64,000 nt of DNA from assembly GCA_024760905.1 (NCBI GenBank), contig CM045729.1:78827550-78891549 (forward strand), written 5' to 3'. Positions 34,863-46,860 of the stretch are shown here, piece by piece (positions within the stretch are counted from its first letter, which is position 1; every line of letters begins with the position of its first letter). The notes under the pieces were generated by a model. The model saw only the letters and a program-made list of their open reading frames with translations. It was not told where the DNA came from and did no database searches. The stretch comes from Plotosus lineatus (taxonomy: Eukaryota > Chordata > Actinopteri > Siluriformes > Plotosidae). The position numbers and the translations under genes were made by a program.

Positions 34863-35429
34863 TTTCTGTGTTTTAATTCCGTGTAAATTTAAAACACCAG
34901 CCTGGTTGTGATTGTTGTTAGTATATTTATTAAAATTCACTTTTATTCTTTTAGCTGAAACGGTTTGATTCACAGAGCCTCTCAAGAATCCAAGTTAAGT
35001 TTAAATCTGAGCAATTGAAGATTGAGCTCCTGGTTCCTGGACAGTCCTGGGATTTCAACAGAACCTTAACAGCTGAGCCACTGCTGTCCCTGCTTCAAGA
35101 TAAATTGTGAATAATGGGCCGGGACGAGGAAAGAAGCGGGGCATTCGGCACAAAAAGGGCAGAGTAGTCCCATAAGGCTTGTGAAACAAAGGCATTTGTC
35201 ACAGGGTGACAGTTGGGTAGAGCAGGTTTCACACTGTACTGCTTTGAGTTTCGATCAATTTTACATTTTTTTGTTCCACAATCATTTCTCAAGCCTGAGT
35301 GAAATAAAGAAAGTTTACTCTTTATTCGCAGACAGGAGGCGATAGTACTGCAGAAACAAATGTATTTGTCAATAATAATAATAAACCTATTATTGCTAGG
35401 TTTATTTACATGAAAGACTATCCAAAGGG

Positions 35430-35738
35430 GTGGGGCACGGTGGCGTAGCGGTTAGCACATTTGCCACATGGCAAGAAAGTCGAGGGTTCGATTCCCAGCT
35501 CGGGTGTTTCTGTGTGGAGTTTGCATGTTCTCCACATGGTTGCGTGGGCTTCCTCCAGGTACTCTGGTATCCTCCTATAGTCCGAAATAGCCTGCATACA
35601 TGGTTAAATCACCCCTGGTTGTGAGTGTTAGCCCTGTGATGTCCTTGAAAGCTGTCCAGGGTGTACCCTGCCCTTTCCCAGAGTTGGCTGAGATAGGTGC
35701 CAGCCTTCTGCGACCATAATTCGGATTAAGCGGTTTCA
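35430..35738 (+). mobile_element. V-SINE/DANA-like SINE (S2)
   Basis: Head GGGGCACGGTGGCGTAGCGG, B box GGGTTCGATTCCCAGC, core GTGTGGAGTTTGCATGTTCT, tail CATAATTCGGATTAAGCGG. Confidence 0.9.
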
Positions 35739-36393
35739 AAGCACATTGACTCAAGAGTTCTGCTTGGGGTTTTGTGGCAGTTTCTTACATAACTTCACCA
35801 AACTGTTAATCCTGCGAACATTCGTAGTGTTAAAGCCATTTTTTTGGTAAATGTTGGCCAACTGTTTCATTTGAATCTGTTTTATTCTCTGAAATTTACG
35901 TGGAAAATTTCACAATCTCCATATTCCCGTGTAGTCCAGTTTATTTCCCTTTCTATAGACGATAAATTCATGATCCATTGTTACAAAGACAGTGAAGGAA
36001 CTACTTCATGCACAAAGCTGCACTTGATTTAATGATAAACTCGAAGAAATCCGTACGGAGACCAAATTTATCTTCCAAATTCATTCACATATCGACCCCA
36101 GATTCACCCCAGGTGCTTTTGGTGAATAAATTAATTACAGCCTCACGAAGTGAGAAGTTAATCTCACTGTGAGAAGTGAGAAGTTAATCTCACTAAGTGA
36201 GAAGTTAATCACTTCAGTAGGAACTCAATTGTACAGTGAATGTCATAACATGGAGCCTCACCCCTCACAGGAAAAATGGGTTGGTTCTGTAGGTAACTGG
36301 CGTGGACACCACTGGTTACGGACGGAACCGTGAAATGATGTGCGATTCTCAGTACATAAAGTAAGAAAACGGAAATTTCTACTCTGGATCTAT

Positions 36394-36829
36394 TCTTCTT
36401 CTTTTCCTTTCGGCCGTTCCCTTCAGGGGTCGCCACAGCGAATCATCTGCCTCCATCTCACCCTATCCTCTGCATCTTCTTCTCTTACACCAACTACCTT
36501 CATGTCCTCCTTCATCACATCCATAAATCTCCTCTTTGGTCTTCCTCTAGGCCTTCTGCCTGGTATTTCCAACCTCAGCGTCCTACTACCAATATATTCA
36601 CGATCTTTCCTCTGTACATGTCCAAACCATCTCAATCTAACCTCTCTGACTTTGTCTCCAAAACCTCTTACATGTGCTGTCCCTCTGATCTTATCCATCC
36701 TCGTTACTCCCAAAGAGAACCTCAACATTTTCATCTCTGCTACCTCCAGCTCTGCCTCCTGTCTTTTCCCCAGCACCACTGTTTCTAAACCATACAACAT
36801 CGCTGGCTTCAACACCATCTTCTACATGC
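36394..36829 (-). mobile_element. RTE-type LINE, 3' fragment, copy 3
   Basis: On the minus strand an open frame (36818-36423) reads PAMLYGLETVVLGKRQEAEL, ARLR/VRLRWFGHVQRKDREYIG, GRRPRGRPKRRFMDV and ends CGDP, followed by the 3' tail. 5'-truncated. Confidence 0.92.
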
Positions 36830-36924
36830 GAGTAAATTTTAATATAAGATCTATTTGTAAGATTGCGAGCTGGAAATAGCATGGAAATTAATCATCATTA
36901 ATTTTCTAAGACTAATACTAATCA

Positions 36925-37135
36925 GGTGACACAATGGTGGGGTACACCCTGAACATCTCACCAGGCCATTGCAGGGCAAACATCCACATAGCCATTCACA
37001 TTCACTCTCACACCTAGCAGTGATTTGGAACAGCCAATTGACCTACTGTGCATGATTGTGAATGGTGGGAGGAAACCAGAGTACCTGGAGGAAACCCACG
37101 CAAGCACAGGTAGAACATGCAAATTCCACATAGAC
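36925..37135 (-). mobile_element. V-SINE/DANA-like SINE (S2), central part
   Basis: GGGGTACACCCTGAACATCT through GGAGGAAACCCACGCAAGCA; head and extreme tail missing. Confidence 0.8.
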
Positions 37136-37715
37136 CTTCTTGGGGAAACTGAAATCAGTCCCTGGTGAATCCTGAAACAGTGTTTGCCCCTCCTCCATGA
37201 ATATTAATCCCGGATTTACATCAAATCAGATCACATTACACTCATTCCCGAGTTTCATCAGAGGTATTATAATCACCACCATTTTAGTCACTTTGTTGGT
37301 CTGTCACTTTGTGAACAAAATCCTGACCACACCAGTGCACAGATTTTTACCAAACTTGGTGGGAAAACAACTCAACCTGAGTCTCAGGGATGACTGGATT
37401 ATGGAATGCCAAAGTCATCAGAGATGAAGGTCGGAGCAAGGTCACAAAAGCTACCTTACACTCAGTAACTGAAACTGTAAAAACTCTTCCAACATCTTAT
37501 AGATAGCAAAAATTCAACTCTTTGAATAACGCTGTCTGTAAACATTGCATATTTATTTTATTCAGGACCGCCTACTACAATGGTCCATGCAAAATAAACC
37601 CTCATTTGTTAATTAATCTTTTGTCAGTTAGCCAAAATGAAAAGCTAACATAAAATGTGGTCTGAAAACAAAGCTTTGTGTTTCTATCCCAAGCTGTCTG
37701 AAGAATTTTTTCATC

Positions 37716-38048
37716 ATCATTCATTTTCTGTAACCGCTTAATCCTAATTAGGGTCACGGGGATGCTGGTGCCCATCGCAGCCAACTCCGGGCGAGGGCAG
37801 AGTACACCCTGGACAGCTCGCCAGGCCATCGGAGGGCGGAAACACGCTAACAACTATGCAGCTACTCTTGTCAAAAGTCAACAATGATTCTTTTACATGA
37901 ACCTCACTGCATAGACAGTGAGAGACATGGCAGGCCTTTGATAACCCGGTTAGCTGCACTGGGGAGAATAGTGACAACCTGTGGACTCGAAACCCCAACC
38001 TTAGAATCAAAGATCCAGCACCTTTACCACCAGGCCACCACTGCCCCC
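37716..38048 (-). mobile_element. Composite SINE (S1 head and body, S2 tail)
   Basis: Left part is an S2 tail (TAACCGCTTAATCCTAATTA; CCAGGCCATCGGAGGGCGG), joined at about 37838 to the S1 body (AAACACGCTAACAACTATGC) and S1 tRNA head ending CCACCACTGCCCCC. Flanks share AAGAA(T/C)TTTT. Confidence 0.85.
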
Positions 38049-38426
38049 AAGAACTTTTTATATAGAATTTAATTACTGGCTTTATTTATTGATGGGGATA
38101 GTGAATTACACATTTGAAAATGGCACCCTGATGTGTAAAAATAAATAATCTGGTTGTTGGGCAGAATTATTCCACAATATGGTGCGTCTAAGGGTGACAT
38201 GTGACATAAGAGAAGAGTATGTAATTTAACAATGTGACATAAATACAGATAGAAGGCACATTGGTACATCATGTTGCATCAAGCTATGCATCACCATTTT
38301 TTCGGATATGCCACTGACCTCAGGATAATGTGCTGTATTACAAATTCCTCTGGCAGTGCAAATGTGGGCCAGCCACACTTCATTCCAATGTGTATTAGTA
38401 CATGTGCAATGTTGGGGAAAGTAGTA

Positions 38427-38466
38427 AATAACTCACTCGCTCACTCACTCACTCACTCACTCGCTC
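38427..38466. repeat. CTCA tetranucleotide repeat
   Basis: About ten ACTC units with CG variants. Confidence 0.8.
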
Positions 38467-38800
38467 GCTTACTTGCCGAACCACTTATTCTTACTACTAA
38501 GGTTGTGGGGAGGCTGGAACCTACCTAAGCCAATTCTGGGCGAGGGTGAGGTACACCCTGAACAACTCATCACACCATCACAGGGCCAACACACAAAGAA
38601 ACACTCACTCTCACACCTAGGGGGCGATCTGGAGCAGACATTTAGCCTAGTGTGCATGTTTATGGACTCTGGGATGAGACTTGAGTAGCTTGAGGAAATC
38701 CACACAAGCACAAGGGGAGAGCTACGGCCCAGCATGAGAGTGAAACCCAGACTTTCCTACTGTGAGGCAGACGTGCGAAACACTATGCCACTGTACATGT
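38467..38800 (-). mobile_element. V-SINE/DANA-like SINE (S2)
   Basis: In reverse orientation: tail complement GGGGAGGCTGGAACC, central ATCACAGGGCCAACACAC, head complement GTGAGGCAGACGTGCG. Confidence 0.8.
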
Positions 38801-39594
38801 TCAGTCGTATAATAAGGAATTTTTGATGAGAGAATACTTCTCTTAATTATTTGCTTGTGATTGATCTTAATCGTGTTACTCACAGTGGAGTAATTGGTTG
38901 GGTATATTATTCATCAAGTAATGCCACTTGTTTTCTCCTGTATATAACTCTTGCAGATCTGGTGCACATAAAGTGTTGAAAGGGTTACTTCACACAAAGC
39001 CCACAAAACAAAATGAAAATAAAATAAACGGGAGCCTACTGTGTGGTTTAATGACACTGCTATACACCCTTCAGCAGGAAGAGCACCAGTCTAACATTAT
39101 TTGTTTAGAGGCAAATTACTCAGAGATGATTTAAATGACAGGTTTCATCCATCCGAAATAACATCCTGCATGTGTGCTTCTTTCATCAAGTGGTTACCCC
39201 CATCAGCAGTACGCCCTGTACAGGTTCTCTCAACGTGTGCACCAGAGAGGCAGCTCTCGTTCATCCAATACTCAGTGTGATATATCTTTGAATTTGGCTT
39301 GGAAAATATTAAATAATTTTAGAAGCTCATTGAGTGTCCATTACAAGCATGCAGAGAATGAAATTCAATCACAAGCCATCATTACGAGCATAGAAATGAG
39401 GAACTGTGTGAACCAAGCAGCCACGTCACACAGTCTCACAATCCCACAGCTCGTGAAGTACAATGTACTGTATGTACATTACACATTATAACAAGGGCTA
39501 TATCTCCACTGCATGGGGCATTCATGATTTCGTACAGTGTTGCAAACAGCAAGAGGCATGTACAAAAAAATGGACCAACTTTGGAAAAATCAAT
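38800..39594. other. No gene recognised
   Basis: No coding similarity or repeat recognised. Confidence 0.4.
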
Positions 39595-40452
39595 TACTGT
39601 ATTCGACATGATAAGCGCCCGGGGCGTTTAAAAAATTGGAGTGGTTGGGTGCTTATTAAAATGTTACCAGTGGAGTGGAACAGTAAGTGCTTATTACAAT
39701 CGAGGTGGAAAACATGAATAATAACAGAACAATAAACAAGTTTTACTGGTATTTGTATTATTCATTTTGAGGTATCAGCCAAATTACTTACATGAAAGCT
39801 GAAAATAAACAGATAACAGCATAATTAAAAAACAAACAAAAAAAAAAAACAACCTTAATTTTCCCTCCCGGTGCTGTTCCTTTAAACATTTTCCCAGAAG
39901 TAAAATCGAGCCAGTGAACACGAATGTCAACTTTAGCACATGGCACGTTGAACCAATCAACATGAACATAAACAAAAGCACATGGTCAGGCTTAAATTTA
40001 TGAAGTTAGTGAGCTGGAGAATCAGGTGAAAAATACTCCTCATCACTTTCTGATAGTTCCATATCTGGCTCATCTCTCCATTCATTCAGAGCATCACTTA
40101 GTTTTGCTGTAGCAGTTTCTAATGGTTCATCGGTTGTTGGACATTTACAAAGAGAACAGCAAAATATTTTCCGGTTGTTTAAAGCACGGCGGAACAATCA
40201 AATGTTTTGTTACTGATGAACATTATAGACCCATTATAGGCCCCCAGTGGCAGGGGATCTTGAAATACCGTTTGAACTCACTTTTACAGCCAATGATTAC
40301 CTCATTTTAACGTTACAGAGACTGACCGAATAAAATTGGTAAGTTTGATCTACCATTTTGCTCCCAGTACACATGGGAGGTTATTAGACATAAGATCCTA
40401 AACACTGAGGAGGCTTATTGGAGCAGGGCGCTTATTACATCGAATACGGTAT
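39595..40452. mobile_element. 858-bp DNA transposon derivative, copy 2
   Basis: Inverted ends (left TACTGTATTCGACATGATAAGCG; right, complemented, TACCGTATTCGATGTAATAAGCG). The minus strand contains a 63-codon frame (40197-40006) ending ALNEWRDEPDMELSESDEEY plus FSPDSPAH, resembling the acidic C-terminal tail of pogo-type transposases. Probably a non-autonomous deletion product. Confidence 0.85.
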
Positions 40453-40489
40453 ATCAACCTAATAATTAATGTGTGATGCTGAAAATTGT

Positions 40490-40715
40490 TTATATTAAGT
40501 TTAGAAATTAAGGTACTTAAGGTATTTAATGGCAACTCTGGGTCGATGAGGGATGTTGGTGTATAATCAGTTGGAGAGTCCAGGAAAGAGTAGTCTGGTG
40601 AGGAAGGAGCCGAGAAGGATGAAGGTGGTGAATAAGCAGGGGGAGGATCAGAGGAGTCAGACTCATCATCAGCTGGGGCATCTTCAGTCTGGGTACCTTG
40701 GTCAATGGTGAGACT
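40490..40715 (-). pseudogene. Acidic P/S/D-rich reading frame with PPPAY
   Basis: One minus-strand frame reads LTIDQGTQTEDAPADDESDS, SDPPPAYSPPSSF, then SPDYSFLDSPTDYTP. PPPAY is a PPxY-type motif such as retroviral Gag proteins use for budding. No other Gag feature is seen, and the LTR-like core nearby is on the other strand. Low-confidence assignment to an old retrovirus-like remnant. Confidence 0.3.
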
Positions 40716-41089
40716 AGATCAGTGTACAGAGAGAGGGTTGCAGTGCCAAAAGCAATTCTGAGTAGCTTGTTCATGAGTTTCAAGTTCAGTTTGGGTTCAT
40801 ATTCAAGTTCAGTTTGGGTTCATATTCGCGATGCCAATGGGGTCATGTACAATGATGTGTGTGCGATATGGGTTTTCAGGAATAGGGCCTCTTGCTAAAT
40901 ATTCTAAAAAGTATCAAGTACCATGGTCAGTACTCTCAGCTGGTATTCATGATAATATTGTACCTCACCGTCTGGTTTCTGGAAACAAATGGGTGGTTGA
41001 GCTTAAAAACAGAGTAATTAAAAAAATACACCGAGAACACCAGCTGCATGATCCATGATAATCTAATTTTAATATGAGATGCTTAGCTT

Positions 41090-41790
41090 GAAATCACAGA
41101 AAATTTAACACTTGAGAACATATTGACGGAAACAAGTACCGAAAAACAACATAAATAAGCACGGGTACACTAATAGTAGAAGAACATGATTAAACAATGC
41201 AATGATACATTTATCTACTGAGACTTACAGCCTTTTAAAGGTTCAATAAATAGTTAGAAATTTGAGAATATTTACTCATTAAAGTAAAAGAGAAGAAAAA
41301 AGTACTTACACAGTGTTGTGTGGAGCAGTGTGAATAAACCCAGCAGAAATTTTTAAATGCAGTCGAACACGGAAGTAAGTGCTTCAATAAATGCTATTTT
41401 TTATTAAATCCTCCCACTTTGACCTAGAAATAAGTCGTATTGGCATGAAAAGAAATTACATACTTAGGGCGGGATGATGTCAGAATTAGGGCGGTATCTG
41501 GAGAGACTGAGAGATGATGGGAAATAAGAAATATGTAAATATGGTTAGGAGGAACGAAAATAGACTCAACACCAGAAAATAATAGAAAATGGGTTGGTAC
41601 AATTTGATGAAAAAGGGGAGGTGCTATAAGGCGCAGAACTATATACAAGATAGAGTATTTCTCAGAGATTCTCAGACTCAGTTGACTTTCTTCAGGAATG
41701 CGTATTGAGTGTATTGCTGAATAAAGAATTACCTGCTTCTTCTCATCTTGTTGTAAGAGACTTCTTATTTTATTGAAGGTTTATTCTACA
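41090..41790 (+). other. Possible LTR remnant
   Basis: GCTATAAGG (about 41622), then about 95 bp later GAATAAAG (about 41720) followed by a T-rich CTTCTTCTCATCTTGTTG stretch, the spacing expected for a retroviral U3/R/U5 core. No paired LTR, primer-binding site or intact viral gene was found, and the ends are not defined. Confidence 0.35.
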
Positions 41791-41816
41791 AAAAGCTTGA
41801 TTTGATTTTTAGTAGA

Positions 41817-42282
41817 CAGAGATCCCTCACTTTTAGCGGTTAATTGGATCTGAGATCCTCCTGCGACCGCCGAATTTCGCGAAGTAGGATTGAACCCCCT
41901 GACTGACGTATACATACATGTATATGTGTATATAATAGCAATAAATACATATTCAATACTATAAATGCTTTTAATAACAATTAAACATTCAAAAATAATG
42001 CATAACACGGAAATAAAATATAAATACATACACATACAGACACACGCACACACAGATGCGCACCTCACATAAAAATATAACTAGTTTTGAAGGGGGGTTT
42101 TGGATTGTTTTTGTGTTTTTGTTTGTTTGGGGGTATTTTTTGCATAATTGGCCTTGTTTTGTGGCATTTTCCTTAATTTTATCCTTCTCTTTTTAATTCG
42201 ATGAATATTTTAAATTAAAAAAAACCCCGCGATGTACTGAAGCCGCATAAATTGAAGCACGAAGTAGCAAGAGATCCCTATG
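41817..42282 (+). mobile_element. MITE M1, copy d
   Basis: Starts CAGAGATCCCTCACTTTTAG and ends GAAGTAGCAAGAGATCCCTATG, with the same internal order as copies a and b. Confidence 0.85.
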
Positions 42283-42539
42283 TTTGATTATTGGTTATAT
42301 AAGAAAAATGTTAAAATTGACCGAAATTGTGGGTCTTTCTCAACCACTCTGTGATATGTCCGCTCAGAAAGTTGAGTTTCCATCACAACATTGTAGAGAA
42401 AGTAGCTACAATACACAGATTTTAATTACATAAAGAAAAACTACTATTAGAAAAAACCTCTGGATTGACGTGAGGGGCTCGGAGATGTGAACCATTCAGA
42501 CACTGTTTCAAGGGTGCATTCAGAGACAAAAAAAATTGT

Positions 42540-42645
42540 TTACATGAATCAGTGGCATTGTGGTTTGCATGTCCACCTCACAGCAAGAAGATCCGGGCTT
42601 CAGGTCTGGGCTCTGGTGTTTCTGCGTATAGTTTGATGATCTCCA
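42540..42645 (+). mobile_element. V-SINE/DANA-like SINE (S2), head fragment
   Basis: GTGGCATTGTGGTTTGCATG, CCTCACAGCAAGAAGATCCG and TGTTTCTGCGTATAG; truncated after the core start. Confidence 0.7.
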
Positions 42646-42670
42646 CAGTAAGTTAAGAAAGAATAAGAAT

Positions 42671-43415
42671 ACAGTGATACCTCAGCTAATAAATTTAATT
42701 CGTTCCGAGGGCGAGCTCATAAGTCGAAAAGTTCATTAGATGAAATAATTATTCCCATAAGAAATAACAGAAAACCAATTAATCCGTTCCAACCCCCTCC
42801 CAAACTCATATAACCTGACACAAACATATATTTGACCTAATATATTAAACATAAACATGTAAGAATAATAAATATTTAATAATAATAATACATGTACATT
42901 AACATGAATAATAATTAATAATAAATAATAATAAAACAAGAACAAACAATAAGTCAACTCACCCTTCCGATCATCGACTGTGGCGAAGATGTCATGTGGG
43001 CAGGCAGGAGGTGGTGCGTTACAGAGGAGGAGGAGGAGGAGGAGGAGAATTTTGTGCATGTGCACGCTATGAATGCCAGCAAGGAAAGGCTTGTGGTGAG
43101 TTCCCACAAGGCCAGTGCTTTTCAAATAGTGGAGCATGCTCCCCAAGGGGGGCATAGAGTGATGCTAGGGCGGTATAACCCTGGGGAACATGCTTTTTGC
43201 CATAATGTCCTAGAATTAAGTGTAATTGTGCATCCACTCCAGTAGTTGGCAGTGGTGCTCTCATTGTCTTGCTATGGTGTATGGAAAAAGCACCGAGCAA
43301 ACGCTATGAAGTGCAGTAAACACTATTTATAGCCCTGCATGAGAGCTCGTAAAGTGAATTTTTGCTCATTGGATGGACCAGATTTATAGTGGGTTCGAAG
43401 CTTGTATCATGGAAA
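42671..43415. mobile_element. Possible pogo/mariner-type non-autonomous element
   Basis: The left end CAGTGATACCTCAGCTAATA, TTAATTCGTTCCGAGG and CATAAGTCGAAAAG have the form of Tigger-type termini, and AGAGCTCGTAAAGTGAATTT...GCTTGTATCATGG near 43335-43412 may be the other end. AT-rich interior plus an AGG repeat (43024-43047). No coding sequence. Confidence 0.45.
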
Positions 43416-43686
43416 AATCATTATTAGGGACTGTTGTTAGACGAGGTACCCCAGTATTTGGTTGTCTTTTCTGCTTTCTGATGGCCTGGTGAGCTGTCCA
43501 GGGTGTACCTACTTGTTTAGTACTCAACCTTCACTTGCTCACTTGAAAGATCGGAAGTCCGGATAAGCCGCGCTTTATCTCACAAGCACCATACGTCACT
43601 TGCGACAAGTGCCTACATTCAGTGGGGCACCTCACAATTGTGTACAAGGGAATAAATGAATTTACCTTTCAAGCCACTGAACAGAA

Positions 43687-44003
43687 TTCATTCATTCATT
43701 TTCTGAATCACTTAACAATAATTAGGGTCACGGGGAGGCTGGGGCCCAGCAGAGTACACCCTGGATAGCTTGCCAGGCTATCACATTGTAGAAACACACT
43801 GATGCCTATGCAACCTACTCTTGCCGAAAGCCAGCAATGGTTCTTTACATGCCTCTCACCATAGACACTGAGAGACATGGCCAGCCTTTAATAAGCCAGT
43901 TAGCTGCACTGAAGGGACAGTGACAATCCGTTGAGAGTGGGGCTTGATCCCCCAACCTTGGGATCCGTGATCCAGCACCTTACCACCAGGCCACCACATC
44001 CCA
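43687..44003 (-). mobile_element. Composite SINE (S1 head and body, S2 tail)
   Basis: S2 tail (ATTCATTCATTTTCTGAATC; GGTCACGGGGAGGCTGG) joined at about 43790 to the S1 body and head (GAAACACACTGATGCC; GGGATCCGTGATCCAGCACC; GGCCACCACATCCC). Confidence 0.85.
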
Positions 44004-44158
44004 CTGAAACTAAATAAGGACAAATTAAAATCAGCCACAGACCAATTCGGTTGACACTGATATGTCGGTTACTTTGCCGCTTTCTTGAGGACACGTGGTT
44101 AATAACCCTTACAGTTGCACATTGCTTTTTGTGTTTGTGGTGGTCTATTTCATTTTAT

Positions 44159-44413
44159 TATTCATTCATTCATTTTCTGAACTGTTTAAACCTAATTAGG
44201 ATCACGGGGAGGCTGGCACCCATCTCAGCCGACTCTGTGTGAGGGCAGAGTACATCCTGGACAGCTCATGAGGTCATCGTAGGGTAGAAACGTGCTGACG
44301 GCTATGCAGCTACTCTTGACAAAAGTCAGCAATGGTTCTTTGACATGAACTTCTCAGCATAGACAGTGAGAGACATGGCCGGCCTTTGATAACCCAGTTA
44401 GCTGCACTGGGGG
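44159..44413 (-). mobile_element. Composite SINE, 5'-truncated, 13-bp TSD
   Basis: S2 tail joined to the S1 body at about 44285 and truncated in the body at GCTGCACTGGGGG. Flanked by the perfect duplication TATTTCATTTTAT (44146-44158 and 44414-44426), so the chimera was copied as a single transcript. Confidence 0.92.
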
Positions 44414-45896
44414 TATTTCATTTTATACTTTTCATATTTTCATAAACATCAACATATCTACTATACAGAACAGTGAATGATAGTCAAAGGTGCAGGATAT
44501 ACACCAGGCAAGAGGAGGAGCTTTTAATTAGAAAGCGCATGGTGATAAAATGGTATGATGTTTGAGACCTGCCCTAAACATGAGCATTGCATGGTCAAGG
44601 AAGATGGTCTAAATGATGGTTATTCGGTCAGTGTGTGTGTGATGGTGGTGGTTTGGTTACACATGACCTTTTTCTGGAGGGGAGAGAGGAGAAAAGGGGG
44701 TGTCCAGGGTGTGCTGAGTCCCTGTCTCTGTCTCTCCTCTGAAGTCTGACAGTGTAAATGTCACTGAGGAAGGGTAGTCTAGTTCCAATTACCTGCTCTG
44801 CCATTCTCACCACCCACTGCAAGGCCTTCCTGTCCTACGCAGTAAAGCTGCTGACTGTACAGATGTAGGTCAGGAGGATCTCGATGGTGGAGCGGTAAAA
44901 GTTCATCAGTTGAGGTCGGGGTATATGAGCTTGTTAGAGTTTTCTGAGGAAGTACATCCCTTGTTGTGCTTTCCTCAACTGTTGGGAGATGTTCGTGGTC
45001 TACTTGAAGTCAGCAGAGAAGTGGACTCCTAGAAACTTGAAGCACTCCACCCTCTCTACCTCCTCTCCATCAATGTAAAGAACAGAGTTTTGATCTTTTG
45101 AAGGGACTCTTTCTTGTTGGCTGACTTGTTTCTGTTATCAAACCTATGACAGTGCTGTTATTGGCGAATTTGACGATAGTGTTGCTCGTGTGGGTGGGAG
45201 AACAGTCGTGTGTGAGGAAGGAAAAGAGGAAGGGGCTAAGAACACACCCCTGTGTTGTTCAGGATGAGAGTGAAGGAAATACATTGTATTATTGTGACGT
45301 TCTGAGGTCTGTTGCTGAGAAAGTCCACTCTCCAAGTGCACAGTAATGAGCTCTTTAGGCCCAGACTGCCCAACTTCTGAACCAGTTTATGTGGTTGGAC
45401 CGTGTTAAAAGCAGAGTCTACGGACAACATCCTCACATAGGAGTTGATAGCATTCTCTGTTGACCTGTAAACAAACTGATGTGGATCGAGACAAGACAAG
45501 TCTCTCAAAACATTTGGTGGTGATGGGGTTAGGGAAACTGGGACATAGTCATTTAGGCAGCTTGCAGTGCACTTCTTAGGCACTGGAATGATGATGGTTG
45601 TTTTGAGGCAGGTGGGAATCGTACATTGCAGTAGTCAGATGTTAAAGATGGTGATGAAACCCCCTGTTCGTTGATCTGCACATGCTTTAAGTACTCTTCC
45701 TGTTATTCTGTCTGGACCAGTAGCTTTCCTCACGTTGACTCTCCACATGGTGGCTCTGATCTGGTGCTGCCGCAGCTGGATGGGGTCATCGCCCCTCTCT
45801 GGAAAATGAAGAACTGGTTCAAGGTGTCCGGTAAGGTGCTGTCCGAGGAGTCCTGACGTGTGTGTGTGTCCTTGTAGCCAGTGAGTGTCTTGATCT

Positions 45897-46287
45897 GTCT
45901 GTCTTCCTTTCGGCTTTTCCCCTTTTACTCGGGAGTCGCCACAGTGAATCATCTGATTCGCACGTTTGATTTGGCAGAGGTTTTTATGTCGGCTGCCCTT
46001 CCTGTCACAACCCTTTTAGCAAGGGACAGAAACACGCTGACGACTTTGCAGCTACTCTTTACGAAAGTCAGCAATGGTTCTTTTACATGCCTCTCACCAT
46101 AGACAGTGACAGACATGGCCCGCCTTTGATAACCCAGTTAGCTGCACTGGGGGGGGACAGTGACAACCTTGTGGAGAGTGGGACTCGAACCCCCAACCTT
46201 TGGATCAGCAATCCAGCGCCCTATACCACTAGACCACCACTGCCCCTAGTGGCAGTGTGCCCCTAGTGCCCCTAGTGACTCACTGCC
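45897..46287 (-). mobile_element. tRNA-headed SINE, family S1, full length with 18-bp TSD
   Basis: Complete S1 copy in the Rex1-like LINE, flanked by the perfect duplication CCAGTGAGTGTCTTGATC (45878-45895 and 46288-46305). The SINE proper ends near 46247; the last 40 bp before the right duplication are short reiterations of the head start (TGCCCCTAGTG, GTGCCCCTAGTG). Confidence 0.95.
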
Positions 46288-46574
46288 CCAGTGAGTGTCT
46301 TGATCCCCTTTCACATATTCCTGGTGTTGTTTTCATCAAACTGCTCCTCGATGGGTTGTTTATACCTGCTCTTAGCTTTGTGCCTCTTTGTAAGCCTACT
46401 GGTGTCCTGACTTGAAGGCATCATCCTGTCCTCTAAGCAGTGTGGCCACCTCACCACTAAACCACGGTTTCTGGTTCAGGAACACTTTAACAGTCCTTAT
46501 TGTTGTCACATTCTCTGTGCAGTAGTTTATTTAGGAGAGTGTAGCTAATGTGTGACGTCTCCAGGTCTGTGTCT

Positions 46575-46860
46575 GTCTGTCTTCCTTTCGGCTTTTTCCC
46601 TTTTACTCAGGAGTCGCCCATCCTGTCACAACCCTTTTAGCAAGGGACAGAAACACGCTGACGACTTTGCAGCTACTCTTTACGAAAGTCAGCAATGGTT
46701 CTTTTACATGCCTCTCACCATAGACAGTGAGAGACATGGCCCGCCTTTGATAACCCAGTTAGCCGCACTGGTGGGGGGGGGGGGGGGGGGGTCAGTGACA
46801 ACCTTGTGGAGAGTGGGACTCGAACCACCAACCTTTGAATCAGCGATCCAGCGCCCTATA
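46575..46860 (-). mobile_element. tRNA-headed SINE, family S1, internally deleted
   Basis: Tail and body present, but about 55 bp between GGAGTCGCC and TCCTGTCACAACCC are deleted and the tRNA head is cut at CCCTATA. Flanks CCAGGTCTGT and CCCAGTCTGT are a near-match target duplication in the same LINE. A G-run lies at 46772-46790. Confidence 0.9.
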
